A stretch of 64,000 nucleotides of DNA from Cristatella mucedo (lineage: Eukaryota; Bryozoa; Phylactolaemata; Cristatellidae): positions 14,913,501 through 14,977,500 of the forward strand of contig WPIO01000001.1 of NCBI GenBank assembly GCA_009760855.2. The letters run 5' to 3'. The position numbers and the translations under genes are program-made. The notes beneath the pieces were generated by a model that did no database searches, was not told the origin of the DNA, and worked only from the letters and a program-made list of their open reading frames with translations. This document shows positions 53,126 through 64,000 of this stretch, piece after piece; within the stretch, counting starts at the first letter, position 1, and each line of letters starts with the position of its first letter.

Positions 53126-53693
53126 TGTTATGTTCGCCTTCGGCTTCTGCTGTAATTAGCGAAGCGCCTGACACTAATGCACATGCTTTAGCTCTGCAGG
53201 TCCTAGACTGTGGAACTCGCTTCCACAATTCTTACGAAACGACAATTACTCTTCTGCTGCCGACTATGGCTCATCCTTTTCAGCGGTACTGAGCTGCTAC
53301 TTCCATGCTACTCACTACCTCAACTGCTCTCCTGACTCTGCTTTGCTTCCCACTTTCTCTTTGTTGCGTGAGACGACGTCTGTTGGCTACCGAATGCGTA
53401 CCGAAAGCCGCTTAGGCTGTGAGCGCGCTATACAAAACTCTCTTGCGTAACACCTACATAGTCTTTATGACTTTGTGGAGTTACAAACGGATATGCATAC
53501 ATACATGCCTCACCTGTAGCCAATAGTTAAGCCATTGAAGCGGCGCAGCGTCGGGCCACTAATGCAGGTTATATTTCTGTCGTCCTTGGTGATTGATCGA
53601 GCTCTAGTATATGTGTCAGACGAGAGGAATAAAGCAGAGCCTTGTTTACCGAGCACGGGCGCCCTATGTCTCCGGAGACACTGCCATACAACA
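53126..53693 (+). repeat. 5' LTR with nested LINE-B
   Basis: About 250 bp of LTR split by a 316-bp LINE-B insertion at 53187-53502. Ends CATACAACA. Confidence 0.82.
53187..53502 (+). mobile_element. LINE-B 3' end inserted in the LTR, 6-bp target duplication
   Basis: Flanked by ACATGC at 53181-53186 and 53503-53508. The intact 3' LTR has a single ACATGC at this point, proving the insertion. Content: GGTCCTAGACTGTGGAACTC (the RLWN segment) through 3'UTR to GAGTTACAAACGGATATGCA. It defines the true LINE-B 3' end. Confidence 0.88.
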
Positions 53694-53695
53694 AC

Positions 53696-53711
53696 TGGCC
53701 GCAGAGAATGG
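53696..53711 (+). other. Primer-binding site, initiator-Met tRNA type
   Basis: TGGCCGCAGAGAATGG begins two bases after the 5' LTR. Metazoan initiator-Met sites read TGGTAGCAGAG.ATGG, so only a few bases differ. Confidence 0.65.
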
Positions 53712-53769
53712 TTTACTCGAGCCGAATAGAGTACCAGATCTTGTATGATCTTGATGGGATTCCTATACT

Positions 53770-54309
53770 AAGGCACGAAATTTTTAACGGTGAACCACAC
53801 TTTATGCCTTGGCTTCTAATGCTTGAGAAGGCCGTAGCAAGGCTAAAGATTGCGATGCCGCTAAAGCATGCTGTGTCATGTATCTGGGGGACAACGCGAT
53901 AAACGGTTGGGGTGATCAGCCGGCCGACGTGAAGCAAGATTACCACAAGCTGCGAAGCAAGTTAGTCCTGATCTTCTCGTGGTTGGCGGATGAGGAGGCC
54001 GAGCTTGAGGCCGAGAGGTTTCGGCTGGAGCAGGAACAGCTCGCCGGAGCCAAGACCCGGACAAAGCTAGGCGACGAGCCAGCTTCAGCGCCGGTCGATC
54101 GTACAGTCAACTGCCCGCAAGAGCCAGACAGACGAGCGGAACTCATTCAGCTGCCGAAGCTATCCGACGGCAATACAGGTGGAGGAAGCGGGTATGGGAC
54201 CGCTTCCGACACAGTAGCCACAACAGCCGAAGAGCGCCAGAACAACTTAAGTTCGCTTCGGCAGCAGCCGGAGACGGAGGTGCAGCATGCGACGGCTTCC
54301 AGCGGTTAG
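53770..54309 (+). pseudogene. gag-like frames of the LTR element, frame-broken
   Basis: The first frame (to 53,902) has the NGEPHFMPWLLMLEKAVARL segment, like the capsid start of Ty3-type gag proteins. A second frame, shifted (about 53,880-54,309), has GDNAINGW, DYHKLRSKLV and then a charged coiled-coil (EEAELEAERFRLEQEQLAG) and a polar tail. No zinc knuckle is visible. The shift near 53,880 breaks the protein. Confidence 0.5.
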
Positions 54310-54850
54310 GCGATAGTGGTCAGCGGCGAGGCGATAGGATATATAGTTGCCTGTGGAAAGATGCAGGCGGCCCAAGAGCGATGTCTCGGCAGCGGAGCTC
54401 AGCTGTGAGAGCTTCTTGGTGGCGGAGAGCTCCCGCACGAGCGTCTCGGCCCAGAGTACAGAGGAGCGCCGTCAGAGGCAAGGCGATAGTAGCCTGTGAC
54501 CAGGCCCAGGCAGCCCATGAGAGCGACGTCTTGGCCGCCGAGCCTCGTAGCGGCAGAGAGCATCTCAGCGGCCTCTGAGAGCAGCCCCGAGAGCGTCTAG
54601 GTGGTGAAGAGCACCCGCACGAGCGTCTCAGTGTAGAGCGCAGAGGAGCACCTTGAGATACGAGATAGCGGTCAGCGACGAGGCGGTAGTAGCCTTCGAC
54701 GAGTTGCCGGCTGTCCGCGAGCGAAGCAGCGAGAGCTTCGCTGTGGCAAAGCACAGAAGCGTGAGCGTTTCGGCGGCGAAGAGCACCTGCGAGAGCGTCT
54801 CGGTGCTGAGCGTAGAGCAGCACAAATGCGAGATCAACTCGGTGGAGTGG
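54300..54850. repeat. GC-rich tandem array, period about 175 bp
   Basis: GAGCTCCCGCACGAGCGTCT (about 54,428), GAGCACCCGCACGAGCGTCT (about 54,608) and GAGCACCTGCGAGAGCGTCT (about 54,780) mark at least three diverged units. GGCGATAGTAGCCT/GGCGGTAGTAGCCT recurs with the same spacing. Because of this array the minus strand has a 256-codon open frame (54,320-55,090), rich in Ala, Arg and Ser. Confidence 0.7.
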
Positions 54851-55289
54851 AACTCCGAGAACGGCAAGGCCACAATGAGCCGAAGTGGTTTTCGAAGGGC
54901 GGGATCGGCGGCCGGCACCGAGCGCACAAGACCAGCCATCTGGGCTCGCACGGAGGTGACTTGCGGGAACCGCCTGGGAGCGGTAACCCACCTTTGCCCA
55001 AAGGTGGGCAGCATCTACGATCGGCTGCTCACGAGGGGCAGAGCTGATGTGCGCTTCCTGCGAGTGGCTGTCACACAGCCTGCATCCCATCCAAGCCAGT
55101 CGGAACTCGTTAATGCTAAATTAATATCCTGACAGAGCCCGAACGACAAACCGCTGGACAGGGCACCGCCTGAGCAGGCAGAAGAGGACAACGCGGGGCC
55201 AATGCCAACACGACGTTCCAGTCGTGAGGGCCGCCCCCTCCCCAGCTAGGCTGGTGGACCATGAAATCTATTTGCTATGGGGGAAGGGA

Positions 55290-55556
55290 TGTGGTGTGCG
55301 CCAGCGGCTTTTGCTGTAATTAGCGAAGCACCGAACACTAATGGACATGCCTCACACGTGGCCAATAGTTAAGCCATTGAAGCAGGGCAGAGCCGGGCCA
55401 CTAATGCAGGTTCTATTTCTGTCGTCTGCTGCGGTTAATCGAGCTCTCATATATGTGCCCGCTGTGTCTCGGAAGCAGAGTCTCGTTTACCGCGCCGCTG
55501 TGTCTCCGTGAGACTCCTACTAGAACAGCCGCCGCCGGAGACACTGTCATACAACA
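55290..55556 (+). repeat. 3' LTR
   Basis: Uninterrupted 267-bp LTR, TGTGGTG...CATACAACA, preceded by a purine-rich tract. Confidence 0.82.
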
Positions 55557-56149
55557 TACCATGAATCCAGGAATTTTTAGGGATTTGGTATATTTTAAGG
55601 TGTACCTAATAATTAGGTGGTGATTCTAAAGGCTCTTGGAAGTCGCATATTAAGGTGTATCGCCGGAGGGGATCACAACTTTCTTTTTAAAAAACTTAGT
55701 AGGCGTCTGGAGTGGCACGCCCACTGGTGCACGTTTTACGACTGTTTCCAGAGGTGTCATTATTTTTTTGAGGGAGTCATAATTTTAGAGTTACACACAG
55801 GTAATTCTTTCCATTTAGGTTTAAAAAAGCCTGCCGAGAGGCAAGCTTTGGGCACGGCTATTAAGGCTCTCCAAATTGGGTTATGAATTACTAGTGCGTG
55901 CGTCGTAAGAAGCTTCCTGATGAGTTAAAGGAGTAGTTTAATTAACAGCTAAAATAATTCAGCTTAAAATACAATTTTTAGAGGAATCAAAGAACTTTTC
56001 CGAGCAGATTTCAATGTCCTTGACCTTGGATCCTTTGAGACTGGTTTAGTCTCCCCATACCAAAATGCAGGCTTCGCAATAAGTGGCAGTTACAACGCTC
56101 AAATTGGACGAGCATCGGTGCCAAGCTCTTGAAAAAGACCGCGTGGTCA

Positions 56150-56215
56150 ATTAAGAGATAGCTGATTTGATGGCTTCATTTATTTAGCTGTAGAAGAACC
56201 ACAGTGGCAATCGCC
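56150..56215 (-). mobile_element. SINE-A remnant, antisense
   Basis: AGCTGATTTGATGGCTTCAT and GTGGCAATCGCCCATGATTC are the reverse complement of the SINE-A end and body. Confidence 0.5.
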
Positions 56216-57376
56216 CATGATTCAAGATGGAAGGGGGAGGTACGGAATGCCGGCTACTCGACTGGAGCCGGATAGGTATACTTTAATGCAACAGCTAAGC
56301 CCATATTTTTACCTTTTTCTAACTAATAAAATACAGCTTAATCCAATCCTGAAATTCAAGGCGGTTAAACAGTCGGCGTCAAATGCATTAGGTAATCGTA
56401 GGTGAATACATTTCTACAAATTACACCCTTGAGTAATATCACTTCCATGAACTGATTAAGCTTTTCCTCATGTGTGTATAATCATGTCTTCGTATGCACA
56501 ATGGCGGTTTTTTAACACATTTGAAAGACCAGTAAAAGAAGCGTATTTCTGCATTCAGGTCTTTACTGAACTTACGCCACTCCGAAAGCATCCTTCAGTC
56601 AAAGTCAGCCTCTTGTCAGCATTCGCTGTAAATGTGGGCCACACGTTTTCTAGACTTTGTTTACATATATATCCAGGCAAATGAAAGTTTGGTTTTATAT
56701 TAGGGGTTTGGTATGCTAATCAAAAGACATTATCAACTAGCAATGCATTTTGATTCGGTATCAGTAAGGCCAAATAAAATTCTTTTGTGGCAGTGCCTTT
56801 GACTGATGGCGTCTGCAAACTTTTCGATATACATTAAGCTCTAGCTTTGGCGCTTCGTAATACAATTTTGTGCTTAGCTCTACAAACCAGTATATGAAAT
56901 ATGGTGCTCAGCGTAGATTGAATAGTGTGAGAATCTGACAGTCGCATCAATAATGGGCCAGAAGAGCCGCATTCGATCGTTTTGGTTAACTTTCTTGACC
57001 GGTTAGTTCTATCTGCCTTATAGCCATTAGAGATATTTAAAAGATGCTTCCGAGTTGAGGCGCTGTCTCATTTTTCTAGATGCACAGCAGGCTCTGAACC
57101 GCTGTCTGCCTGGCTTAGTCTAACCTCACCCCGCAGTGTAACAGGCCGCTAATTACCTAGGTAATCCTCAGGCATACATGTAACTGTGGAGAGTAGATGA
57201 CAGTCGTATTCTGGAGGATTGACAGGTCCAATAATATATACGGTATCAATATACAAATGATTGTGCCAGCGGCAATAGTCGCGTTCATTTTGTTATTCTG
57301 CCTAACAATAATTTAATCTGGGCAGTTGGCGATAGAGAAATAATTCAAAGGGTCAGTGTATTTGTAAGTTACCGCG

Positions 57377-57444
57377 AGGTGACATATTACCAATATTAAT
57401 TTCCCAAATTAATATTTGGTAAACCAATATTGGTAATGTCGCCT
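57377..57444. repeat. 68-bp nested palindrome
   Basis: Outer arms of about 20 bp (57377-57397 and 57426-57444) pair with a 2-base bulge and one mismatch (T/C). Inside them AATATTAATTT-CCC-AAATTAATATT (57392-57416) is a perfect 11-bp inverted repeat, extendable to about 16 bp with one bulge. It could extrude as a cruciform. Confidence 0.85.
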
Positions 57445-58237
57445 GTATGATGACCAAAGATAGGCTTGGCTATCGGAGACTCTGCAATGCGGTACTGTGA
57501 GAATTGGCCGATACTACGATGCTTGGCTTTGCTTTCGATTTAGATCCGCATTTAGATGAGCAGAAGAATTTCTGTCGACTGAGGTTCTTCCCGGTGCTTT
57601 GGAAGCTAGTTTACCTAAGGGCGATTTTCTGTCGCTCTTAAAAAGCTTGCCCGCGTTAATCGAATCTAGTGAGCTCAAAGTTGAGGTAACTAGGTCTTCG
57701 GAAAGCCATCGGGAGGTGAAGCCTTTGCCATTTGAAGCTTGTTCGTCAACTACGGGAGCGGTATAGACAAGATTCCACTTATGAGAGCCAAATCAGGCAG
57801 CCGAGCCTAAGAAGGGTGAAGGGGTGCGTCTAGCAGCGGCCAGGCAGCTTGCACACTCCTTCCAGTCGGTGACTGGGTCGGCGTGGGGAACTCAGACCCT
57901 ATAGCCGCCCAATCTATGCCTACGACTAAGAGGACCACATTTATTCTTTTCGGCTAAGCTTCGGATACGCAATGTAATCATTGCAACTTACCCGGTGGTG
58001 CTCATAGTATTCTTAACACATGTTTCTATATCTGTATCTTATTAAAGAGGATTATGTTTGGGTCGCCAGCACTAAGTCAGGGGCGTACGGGCTTAATCGA
58101 CAAATAGTTCTCATTTTAATAGCAATAGCCATGCCCGGCTGCCAACAAGTAACGTAATCCGACGGAGTGTTAAAAGGAAATTTTGCATCGATCCCTTTGC
58201 TGAAGTCAAGCCTATCAAGCAAACACTACCTCACAGT

Positions 58238-58420
58238 GGCCGTGATGACTCAGGAGGTAAGGTGCTGGCTCTTCCCGACTAAGGTCGTGGGTTCGAATCT
58301 TGTAGTGGGCGATCCCTTATTGCCAACTGCAAGCGGTGGTGATAGGCGTTAAAGTCTCTTCTGACGCTTTACAAATGAGGCTGTTAAATCAGCTAATAAT
58401 ATTTTTTACCCAGAGCCAAT
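58238..58420 (+). mobile_element. SINE-A copy
   Basis: GCCGTGATGACTCAGGAGGT and GTGGGTTCGAATCTTG, GGCGATCCC...ATTGCC stem-loop and AATGAGGCTGTTAAATCAGC end. Confidence 0.83.
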
Positions 58421-61264
58421 AATAATAACAATAAGAAAAAAATTCAATAAGATATTTGTACAGCTGCTTGTGCTTTTTTCTTATATGTTTGTTGTGTTTG
58501 CTTGCAGAAAGAATATTGGGCGTGTTATCAGCGCCGTCGGTGAATTTCGAGCATCAGGTCTCAGCCCATTGTATAGGTTATGCTGCTACCCAAACTAATG
58601 AGGGCCTCGCGAGTAGGTATAGGAAGCTTAAGGGCAGCAGCCTCGAATCTGCCGAGTATTACTGACTGATAACACATGCAGGCTTGTAATATGACCATCA
58701 AGTTATATGCAAAGTATGATGATGTGCAGCATCTCTGGAGCTCTGCCGTAAGCCAAACATCTATTATGCAAAGACAACAGCTAAATATGGCAGTGATTTT
58801 GCAAGGGATCATAAACTATGCACACCAGTCTCAGTCAATATGATGGGCACTGTTACTATCGATGAGGTGTGTAGCACCACATTATTTTCCACTTATTGAA
58901 TAATTTCCTCGTTAACCGAAGCACTATCACTGTCACTTGTCACTGGGTTCCTGCTGCTGCTGACTCATATCTGTCACCACTCCTGCACACCGGCAGCCCT
59001 GGCTACAATCGCCACCCACAGTCAACATAGGAGTACAGCTAAACTGAAGCCACCAATCCTAGTGGGTGCCCATACATGCAATGGCAGAGTAAGCAAAGGA
59101 GATAGAAAAGCACCACTGCCGGCTGTGTCTACAGTAACTAGAAGGCTGGAATGATGAGAATAGGGAGCAAGTCGAGTCCTTAGGAAAGTGTCCTTAGTCC
59201 TTTCGAGGGCTTAGGAAAGGAAGCTGCTGCGACGCACTCAACTTAATGGTCATGATGCCTACTATGATAGGCCGACTTGGACAAGGTTAACTTGGAGTTT
59301 GATCATGAGAGCTGTGAAACATATGCAGATAAATTCTAGAGCCAATCTACAATCTAGTATACGAATACATTGAAAAGTGAAGAAACACGATACATTCACA
59401 GCTAGGTATTTGGCACCATAAAACATCCAAATGACACATTATGTGTAATTTGCTTTGCACGTGACTCATTCAACCAGCAGTCCTTGGTCTCATAAACTCC
59501 CGAATGACACATGATGTTGTGCAGTTTATTTTGATGGGGATTCGTGATACCAGTGAGTGCATGCCAAATACTGAACAGCCAATTTCAGGCTGCTTATTTG
59601 GTGTAGCATAAACACTCACGGAATGAGGACCTTGCAGGTTATTTCAAGAAGCTGCCGTGACTCTCACTGTGCTGGCATTCTTGCAGTGGAAAGCCAGAGG
59701 GAAGCAAAAAGTATGAAACGTGCATAAAAATTTACCTGCTAAAAAGGCCAACAAACTGGGAACCCGTACCCTATGTATGAAGAAGAAAGACCGTCTAGGG
59801 CACTAACACAAGCCTAGCCAGGTTTAGCCACCGAGGGGGCCAGACACTGACCTTGGCCGAGACAGCCAATCGTAGAAAGATCAAAAATTGGTCCAAAGGG
59901 GACCGATGCCTGGTTGCCCTCTTTCCCTTTGCGTTTGGGCACCGGCTGGTCTTAGATAGCGCCACAAAGACAGCTTTTGGCATAGCATCCTTCCTCCAAG
60001 GCGGTGCCATTGTGCTAACATAGTCCAATATCACTCTCCTGTAATCCAGAGGAGAGGAGGTAATCAAGGCAAAACAGTCCTACTTTTTAGGGGTTCACAT
60101 GAAGGGGCAACTCTCTCTCTCTCATTGCGCCTGATTGTATGTGCCATAATCCAATTCAGCACCAATGGGTAACAGTCACTGAGAAACAGTGCAACAGTTG
60201 GAGCTGGCAGTAAGCAGCAGGATTTTCGTGGAGCAGCTGAGCCGTAGTTGTCACAAGATATATGACATGACAAGCAGATATATGACATGACCTGCACATA
60301 TCTGTAGGCTGGAAAGGTGAGCCAACGTCGCTTGGTACTAACTCTTCGACACTGTTGAGAGACCACCTGTGCAATATATCGTTTTGCATCCTGCTCGTGT
60401 CTGCATTTCAGTAGCTTTCAAATCCATAGGACCGAGAGAAAGAAAAAGAAAGAAGCGAGATAGAGAGAATACCTGCTCTTTTCAAAATTATGCAATTTAT
60501 GCCTGATAAGCAGAGCTATAACATCAGCAAAGTATGACTATTTCAATTGAGAATCCAGGAGCCCTAGCTCTATCTGTCAGTCAGTTTATGAACATACGCG
60601 TTTCTTGCATAACCTATGAGTAGTATCTACCATATTTAGATGAGTCTGTCCACAAATCTTCTAAGCTATGAAACATAGCAAAGTAACTAATGAGTTGTTA
60701 ACAGAAGTAGCAAAAATAGCAGCAAACAACTGCTCGATAATAAGTGCCACGATGTCAGACATCTAGAGCAAAGCCAGCTTTGTCATTCAAGAATTCTCCA
60801 AAGTAAACTCCATAGCTTGTGGCTTGAAGGTTGGCAACCAACAATCTGCAAGTGAGCAAATGGAATACAACTTATATGAAAGAACGCTGGTTCATTAAAA
60901 GTCGGAAGCAGGCACACACTGCTCTGTGCACCGACCACCCTTCTACCAAAAAATGTTGTTCAAATAATATGATATCTGCATACATGGTAAATACAGGTAG
61001 CTTTAGGTCGGCTCAGCTAGCCCATCTGCCTGTTGCCTTAGCATGGAATTTAGGTTTACTTTCGCAATATTACCTATTATTAAATAATCTCATTATTACG
61101 AACTATTAAATTCTATCTCTAGCAAACTGACTCCATAAGCTCTACTGTAAAGTCAACCTACTTTCACTAGATTGACGTGTAATATTGCCAAATTCGAGTA
61201 TACTTTAATGAAGGTACAACAGTAAATTCTATGCATCTTTAATACACTATATATGCTTCCTTTC
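58421..61264. other. Intergenic, no supported gene
   Basis: The frame at 58,501-58,665 has a faint hAT-transposase-like end (see findings). Minus-strand frames at 59,795-60,390 show no motif. No repeat family recognised elsewhere. Confidence 0.35.
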
Positions 61265-61925
61265 TGTAACTATAACTTTACAGATCTTGCTGCCTGTGCA
61301 ATGAGGTGATTCTAGTTGGTGCAAAGTCTGTGCATCGAGGCTTGTCTGTCGCGAAAGTCACAACTGCTAAATTACTCTACTTCTCTCAGAGCTGCACCAG
61401 CTTCCCATTAAAAAGCTCGTCGACTTTAAGGTCCTCATACCCACATCCAAGCCCCTTCATACACATGCTCTTGCTTAACTGCATTAAATGCATACGCCTC
61501 CAGCCCCCATTCGTACAACCTGCTCCTCTGACTCTGGTTCATTATCTGTGTATCTTACCCAGGTCCTTCGGAGGCCAAGCCAAGGCCAAGTTCGTGTGCA
61601 CCTAAAGCCTGAAACTCTCTACCAAACTAAATCTACCCTCAAACTAAATCATCCATCTAAATCCTCATATCTACCAAATGCCACCAAATTCCCCCTTCCA
61701 TGACATACTGTATATGTCAAATGCTAAAAACTACTGGTTCCTCGAAGCACTTGCTTAAGCCGAAAGAATAAACCTTTATGTGCGTACGTGTGCTCTAATT
61801 GAGCACACCATCACAAACCTAGCGACAAGCTTTTCTTCCAGCCTGAAATGACTAGAAAGAGATTTGGTTCTCTTCGGTGCAGATCCAATGTATCAATGTA
61901 TGCTATTTTTATGTATTTGTACATA
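61265..61925 (+). mobile_element. LINE-A fragment
   Basis: Broken-frame C-terminal block (GCATCGAGGCTTGTCTGTCG; GCTGCACCAGCTTCCCATTA), 3'UTR and a tail with CTAGAAAGAGATTTGGTTCT. Confidence 0.65.
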
Positions 61926-61955
61926 TACTTGCATTTAAATTCCGATGAATAAGAA

Positions 61956-62001
61956 GATATATATATATATGTAACTAAATAATATATATATATATATATA
62001 T
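61956..62001. repeat. (AT)n microsatellite
   Basis: ATATAT runs split by GTAACTAAATA. Confidence 0.9.
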
Positions 62002-62039
62002 AGTATTTACTCGCATACATTGGTGTATATGCACATTAA

Positions 62040-62345
62040 ATGCTGATACATTCAAGCTCAAATCCCTTGGAGGCTGAGCCTTCATTTCGTATGCACCCAT
62101 AACCTGGAATTCACTCCCGACTGACGTTGGTGCATCCTCTGACTTGACATATGAAAACAGGTAAAAAACTACCAATTTCTTACAGCACTTACTTTGTCCT
62201 CGTGAATTGCCTTTTATATACTCCTGCATGGTGCCGCTGAATGTTATTACTTCGCAATCGACATGCTTCCTTTCGAGCATATGTGAAGTGCATAGAAAGA
62301 TATTTAGTTCTATTAGAGTGGTATGCAGATGTCTTATTGCCATTA
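62040..62345 (+). mobile_element. LINE-A fragment with tail
   Basis: CCTTGGAGGCTGAGCCTTCA and AACCTGGAATTCACTCCCGA (APK.WNSLP region), then 3'UTR and CATATGTGAAGTGCATAGAA tail. Confidence 0.7.
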
Positions 62346-63829
62346 TTTTTTGTTATTATTATTATTGTTTGCAAACACTGTAAGACAGTGATTGCATGTG
62401 CCAGTGGGAAATCGAAAACCATTCAGCATGCAAATGTGGAACTTTCAATTCTTACTACCTACAATAACCTTTTTCAATGCTTATTCGCCGGCCGTTGAGT
62501 ATTTGCTGTTGGATGCAGATCTTATTACCGTTGGTGTGTTGCTAATGAGAACGAAGGTGGCTTACAACAATGCAAGAGCAGCTTTAAAATTCCTACAGAA
62601 AAAGAAGCAATTAATAAAAGCAATGAATGGTTTCTATAGGTTCCTGATGGTATCTACGATTTGCCACTTTGCCTCTTTCAAGTCGCCTACATTGTGGATT
62701 TGACCGTTCGCATGGATGGCCTTTAAAGCACAAGAGCAAGTATAGCTGACCGAAGCAGAAGAAGGACCGCTCAGCCTGGATATGCTGAACCTCAGCTAGC
62801 CACACTTGCCGGGGCCTCAAACGGCACCCAAAAGAGCACCGAGGCAAAAGCCAGTGACATGAGAATGACAAGTGCTTCCACCTTACTACCTGCTGTCAGC
62901 CCAAGTGGTGGAACCAGCCGGCCATGGTGGTGCTCTGGACAACAGGAAGGACATAGCTCGGCAGTCACTCGGCTGCCCGAATGTGATCGGTCGAGGGTCA
63001 CCTGACCAGAACCGCCGGTCCTGTCTGTATGAGCTTCGAGCCCGGTTTGTGGATGGATGGGGTCGCTGACTGGCCTGAAAGGGTGGGGTGCAGGCAGACC
63101 TTCTTTGCATAACCAGTCACCTACGTTCGGCACTGAGCCAATTCTCATTAATCAAGCAGCTGTCAAAGGCTCGAGTTAGTGGCTGGCCGGCTTGTCGGCT
63201 GTTCAGTGGAATGAGCTCAGGACGCTAGAGGAAGGACTCCCGCAGGATTATCGTAGCATCCTCACTCCATGCGTCTTCCATCGGGCCATTAGGGCAGGCA
63301 CGGCAGCAAGGGACGAGCTTACCTGCGTGTAGACGACTGATCTGCATCAGGAAGTTTTATAAACAATCGGACTGGTCGTCGGCTCTCCATACCTGGACCG
63401 ATTCAAAGGTAGTCGCATGGTGGCAGAGATCGCAATGCCAATGCTTGCCTATGTGTCTTGTCCCTGTACTTCTAGGATAATTGGTCTTGTGGTGGCCGGT
63501 GTCTGCACGGTGAATATAAGGTCCACACAGGCTGTACCAATCGCAGCTGCTGATTAATTCAACTGGAAACTCTGGAGGTGGGAGTCCTGTTTACATGCCA
63601 CAGGTCTGTTCACACCCTTTCCCAGATGGAGGATTTGGTTTATGCCGGTTAGGCAGTATGCTAATTCAAGCCCTCTCTATCCGGCTTCGGTTGAGCTTGT
63701 TCATATTTAATGCTACGGACTATTAAGTAAACGATACATGTAAAATGCTGCAGGCCGATTGGGGACTGGTCAGCCTGCAGTTTAACCCCACTGCTACTTC
63801 AACGATTGAGTAAAAAGTAAAGGTAAAGG
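62346..63829. other. Intergenic, possible old retroelement
   Basis: A + strand frame near 62,536-62,698 has a weak Ty3-like RT look (KKKQLIKAMNGFYRFL). The rest (to 63,829) shows no motif I can name. Confidence 0.3.
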
Positions 63830-63960
63830 GTTAGTTGATTGAACAGCCTCATTTATTTATCAGTAGAAGAGCAGGCCCCTAGCCTGCTTGCAACAGGCAC
63901 TAAAGGATTATCAACACTAGCTGCCGAACCCTGCGACTTTGGACGTGAAGTGTGAGTACT
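63830..63960 (-). mobile_element. SINE-A copy, antisense, diverged
   Basis: GATTGAACAGCCTCATTTAT and ACTAAAGGATTATCAACACT are the reverse complement of the SINE-A body and end. Truncated near the window edge. Confidence 0.55.
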
Positions 63961-64000
63961 AAAATGACTGGTGTAATGTTTCTGTCTCTATTTCCGGTTG

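Larger units (their letters stand above)
53126..55556 (+). mobile_element. Degenerate LTR retrotransposon, non-autonomous, gag-like remnant
   Basis: Two direct LTRs (5': 53126-53693 including a LINE insertion, 3': 55290-55556, 267 bp) start TGT and end TACAACA. They share CTGTAATTAGCGAAGC, CCAATAGTTAAGCCATTGAA and CCACTAATGCAGGTT. AATAAA lies in the 5' LTR at 53628-53633. Just inside, TGGCCGCAGAGAATGG (53,696) is close to an initiator-Met tRNA primer site. A purine run (GGGGGAAGGGA) precedes the 3' LTR. Inside are gag-like frames and a GC-rich tandem array; no protease, RT or integrase is seen. Flanks TACT/TACC may be a 4-bp target duplication with one mismatch. LTR divergence looks high, so the copy is old. 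Confidence 0.82.
55557..58237. other. Intergenic, mostly unannotated
   Basis: No supported gene. It contains a SINE-A remnant at 56,150-56,215 (-), a palindrome at 57,377-57,444 and a 68-codon open frame without ATG near 57,560-57,770 whose family I cannot name. Confidence 0.4.

Noticed and set aside
54320-55090. 256-codon minus-strand open frame as a gene
   Set aside because: It lies on a GC-rich tandem array inside an LTR element, has Ala/Arg/Ser-biased composition and no recognisable domain. Kept only as a finding.
1-64000. Prokaryotic features (operons, CRISPR, phage, insertion sequences)
   Set aside because: Spliced genes, LINE/SINE content and animal-specific proteins show a eukaryotic nuclear sequence; no such feature was seen.

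Overview
This is a 64-kb piece of a repeat-rich metazoan nuclear genome, probably an invertebrate. The genes are spliced and the introns run to several kb. Decayed L2/CR1-like LINE copies, tRNA-derived SINEs and at least one LTR element fill the non-coding space. Three conserved animal genes can be read from the sequence. I cannot name the phylum.

Region 1 (1-26.4 kb, + strand) is the 3' part of an EIF4ENIF1 (4E-T, eIF4E-transporter) orthologue. About ten coding exons were placed by protein similarity, and their splice phases chain from the first visible exon to the TGA at 26,384. The N-terminal exons, which should carry the eIF4E-binding motif, lie upstream of the window. The introns hold LINE and SINE insertions. 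One LINE tail ends a few bases from a 3' splice site, one intron uses a GC donor, and one exon region carries an unexplained in-frame TAG.

Region 2 (26.4-42 kb) has no gene I can support. It holds LINE-A and LINE-B pieces, SINEs, and a GC-rich stretch (about 34.4-41 kb) with LTR-like direct repeats, tandem duplications and long microsatellites.

Region 3 (42.0-50.5 kb) holds a complete tail-to-tail gene pair. MRPL54 (mitochondrial ribosomal protein mL54) is on + with two exons, split by a 5.1-kb intron. PEX11 (peroxisomal membrane elongation/division factor) is on - with three exons. The two stop codons are about 230 bp apart.

Region 4 (50.5-64 kb) is repeat-rich. A degenerate LTR retrotransposon (53,126-55,556) has LTRs, an initiator-Met-type primer site, a broken gag-like frame and a roughly 175-bp GC-rich tandem array. 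A LINE-B copy with a 6-bp target duplication is nested in its 5' LTR. More LINE and SINE pieces, a strong palindrome and a few weak transposon-like frames follow.

Repeat families named here: LINE-A (L2/CR1-like, 3' end rich in ATT repeats), LINE-B (a second L2/CR1-like family with a different 3' end), SINE-A (tRNA head plus a hairpin-rich body) and SINE-B (tRNA head plus a tail shared with LINE-A). No prokaryotic operon, CRISPR array, rRNA gene or true tRNA gene was seen.
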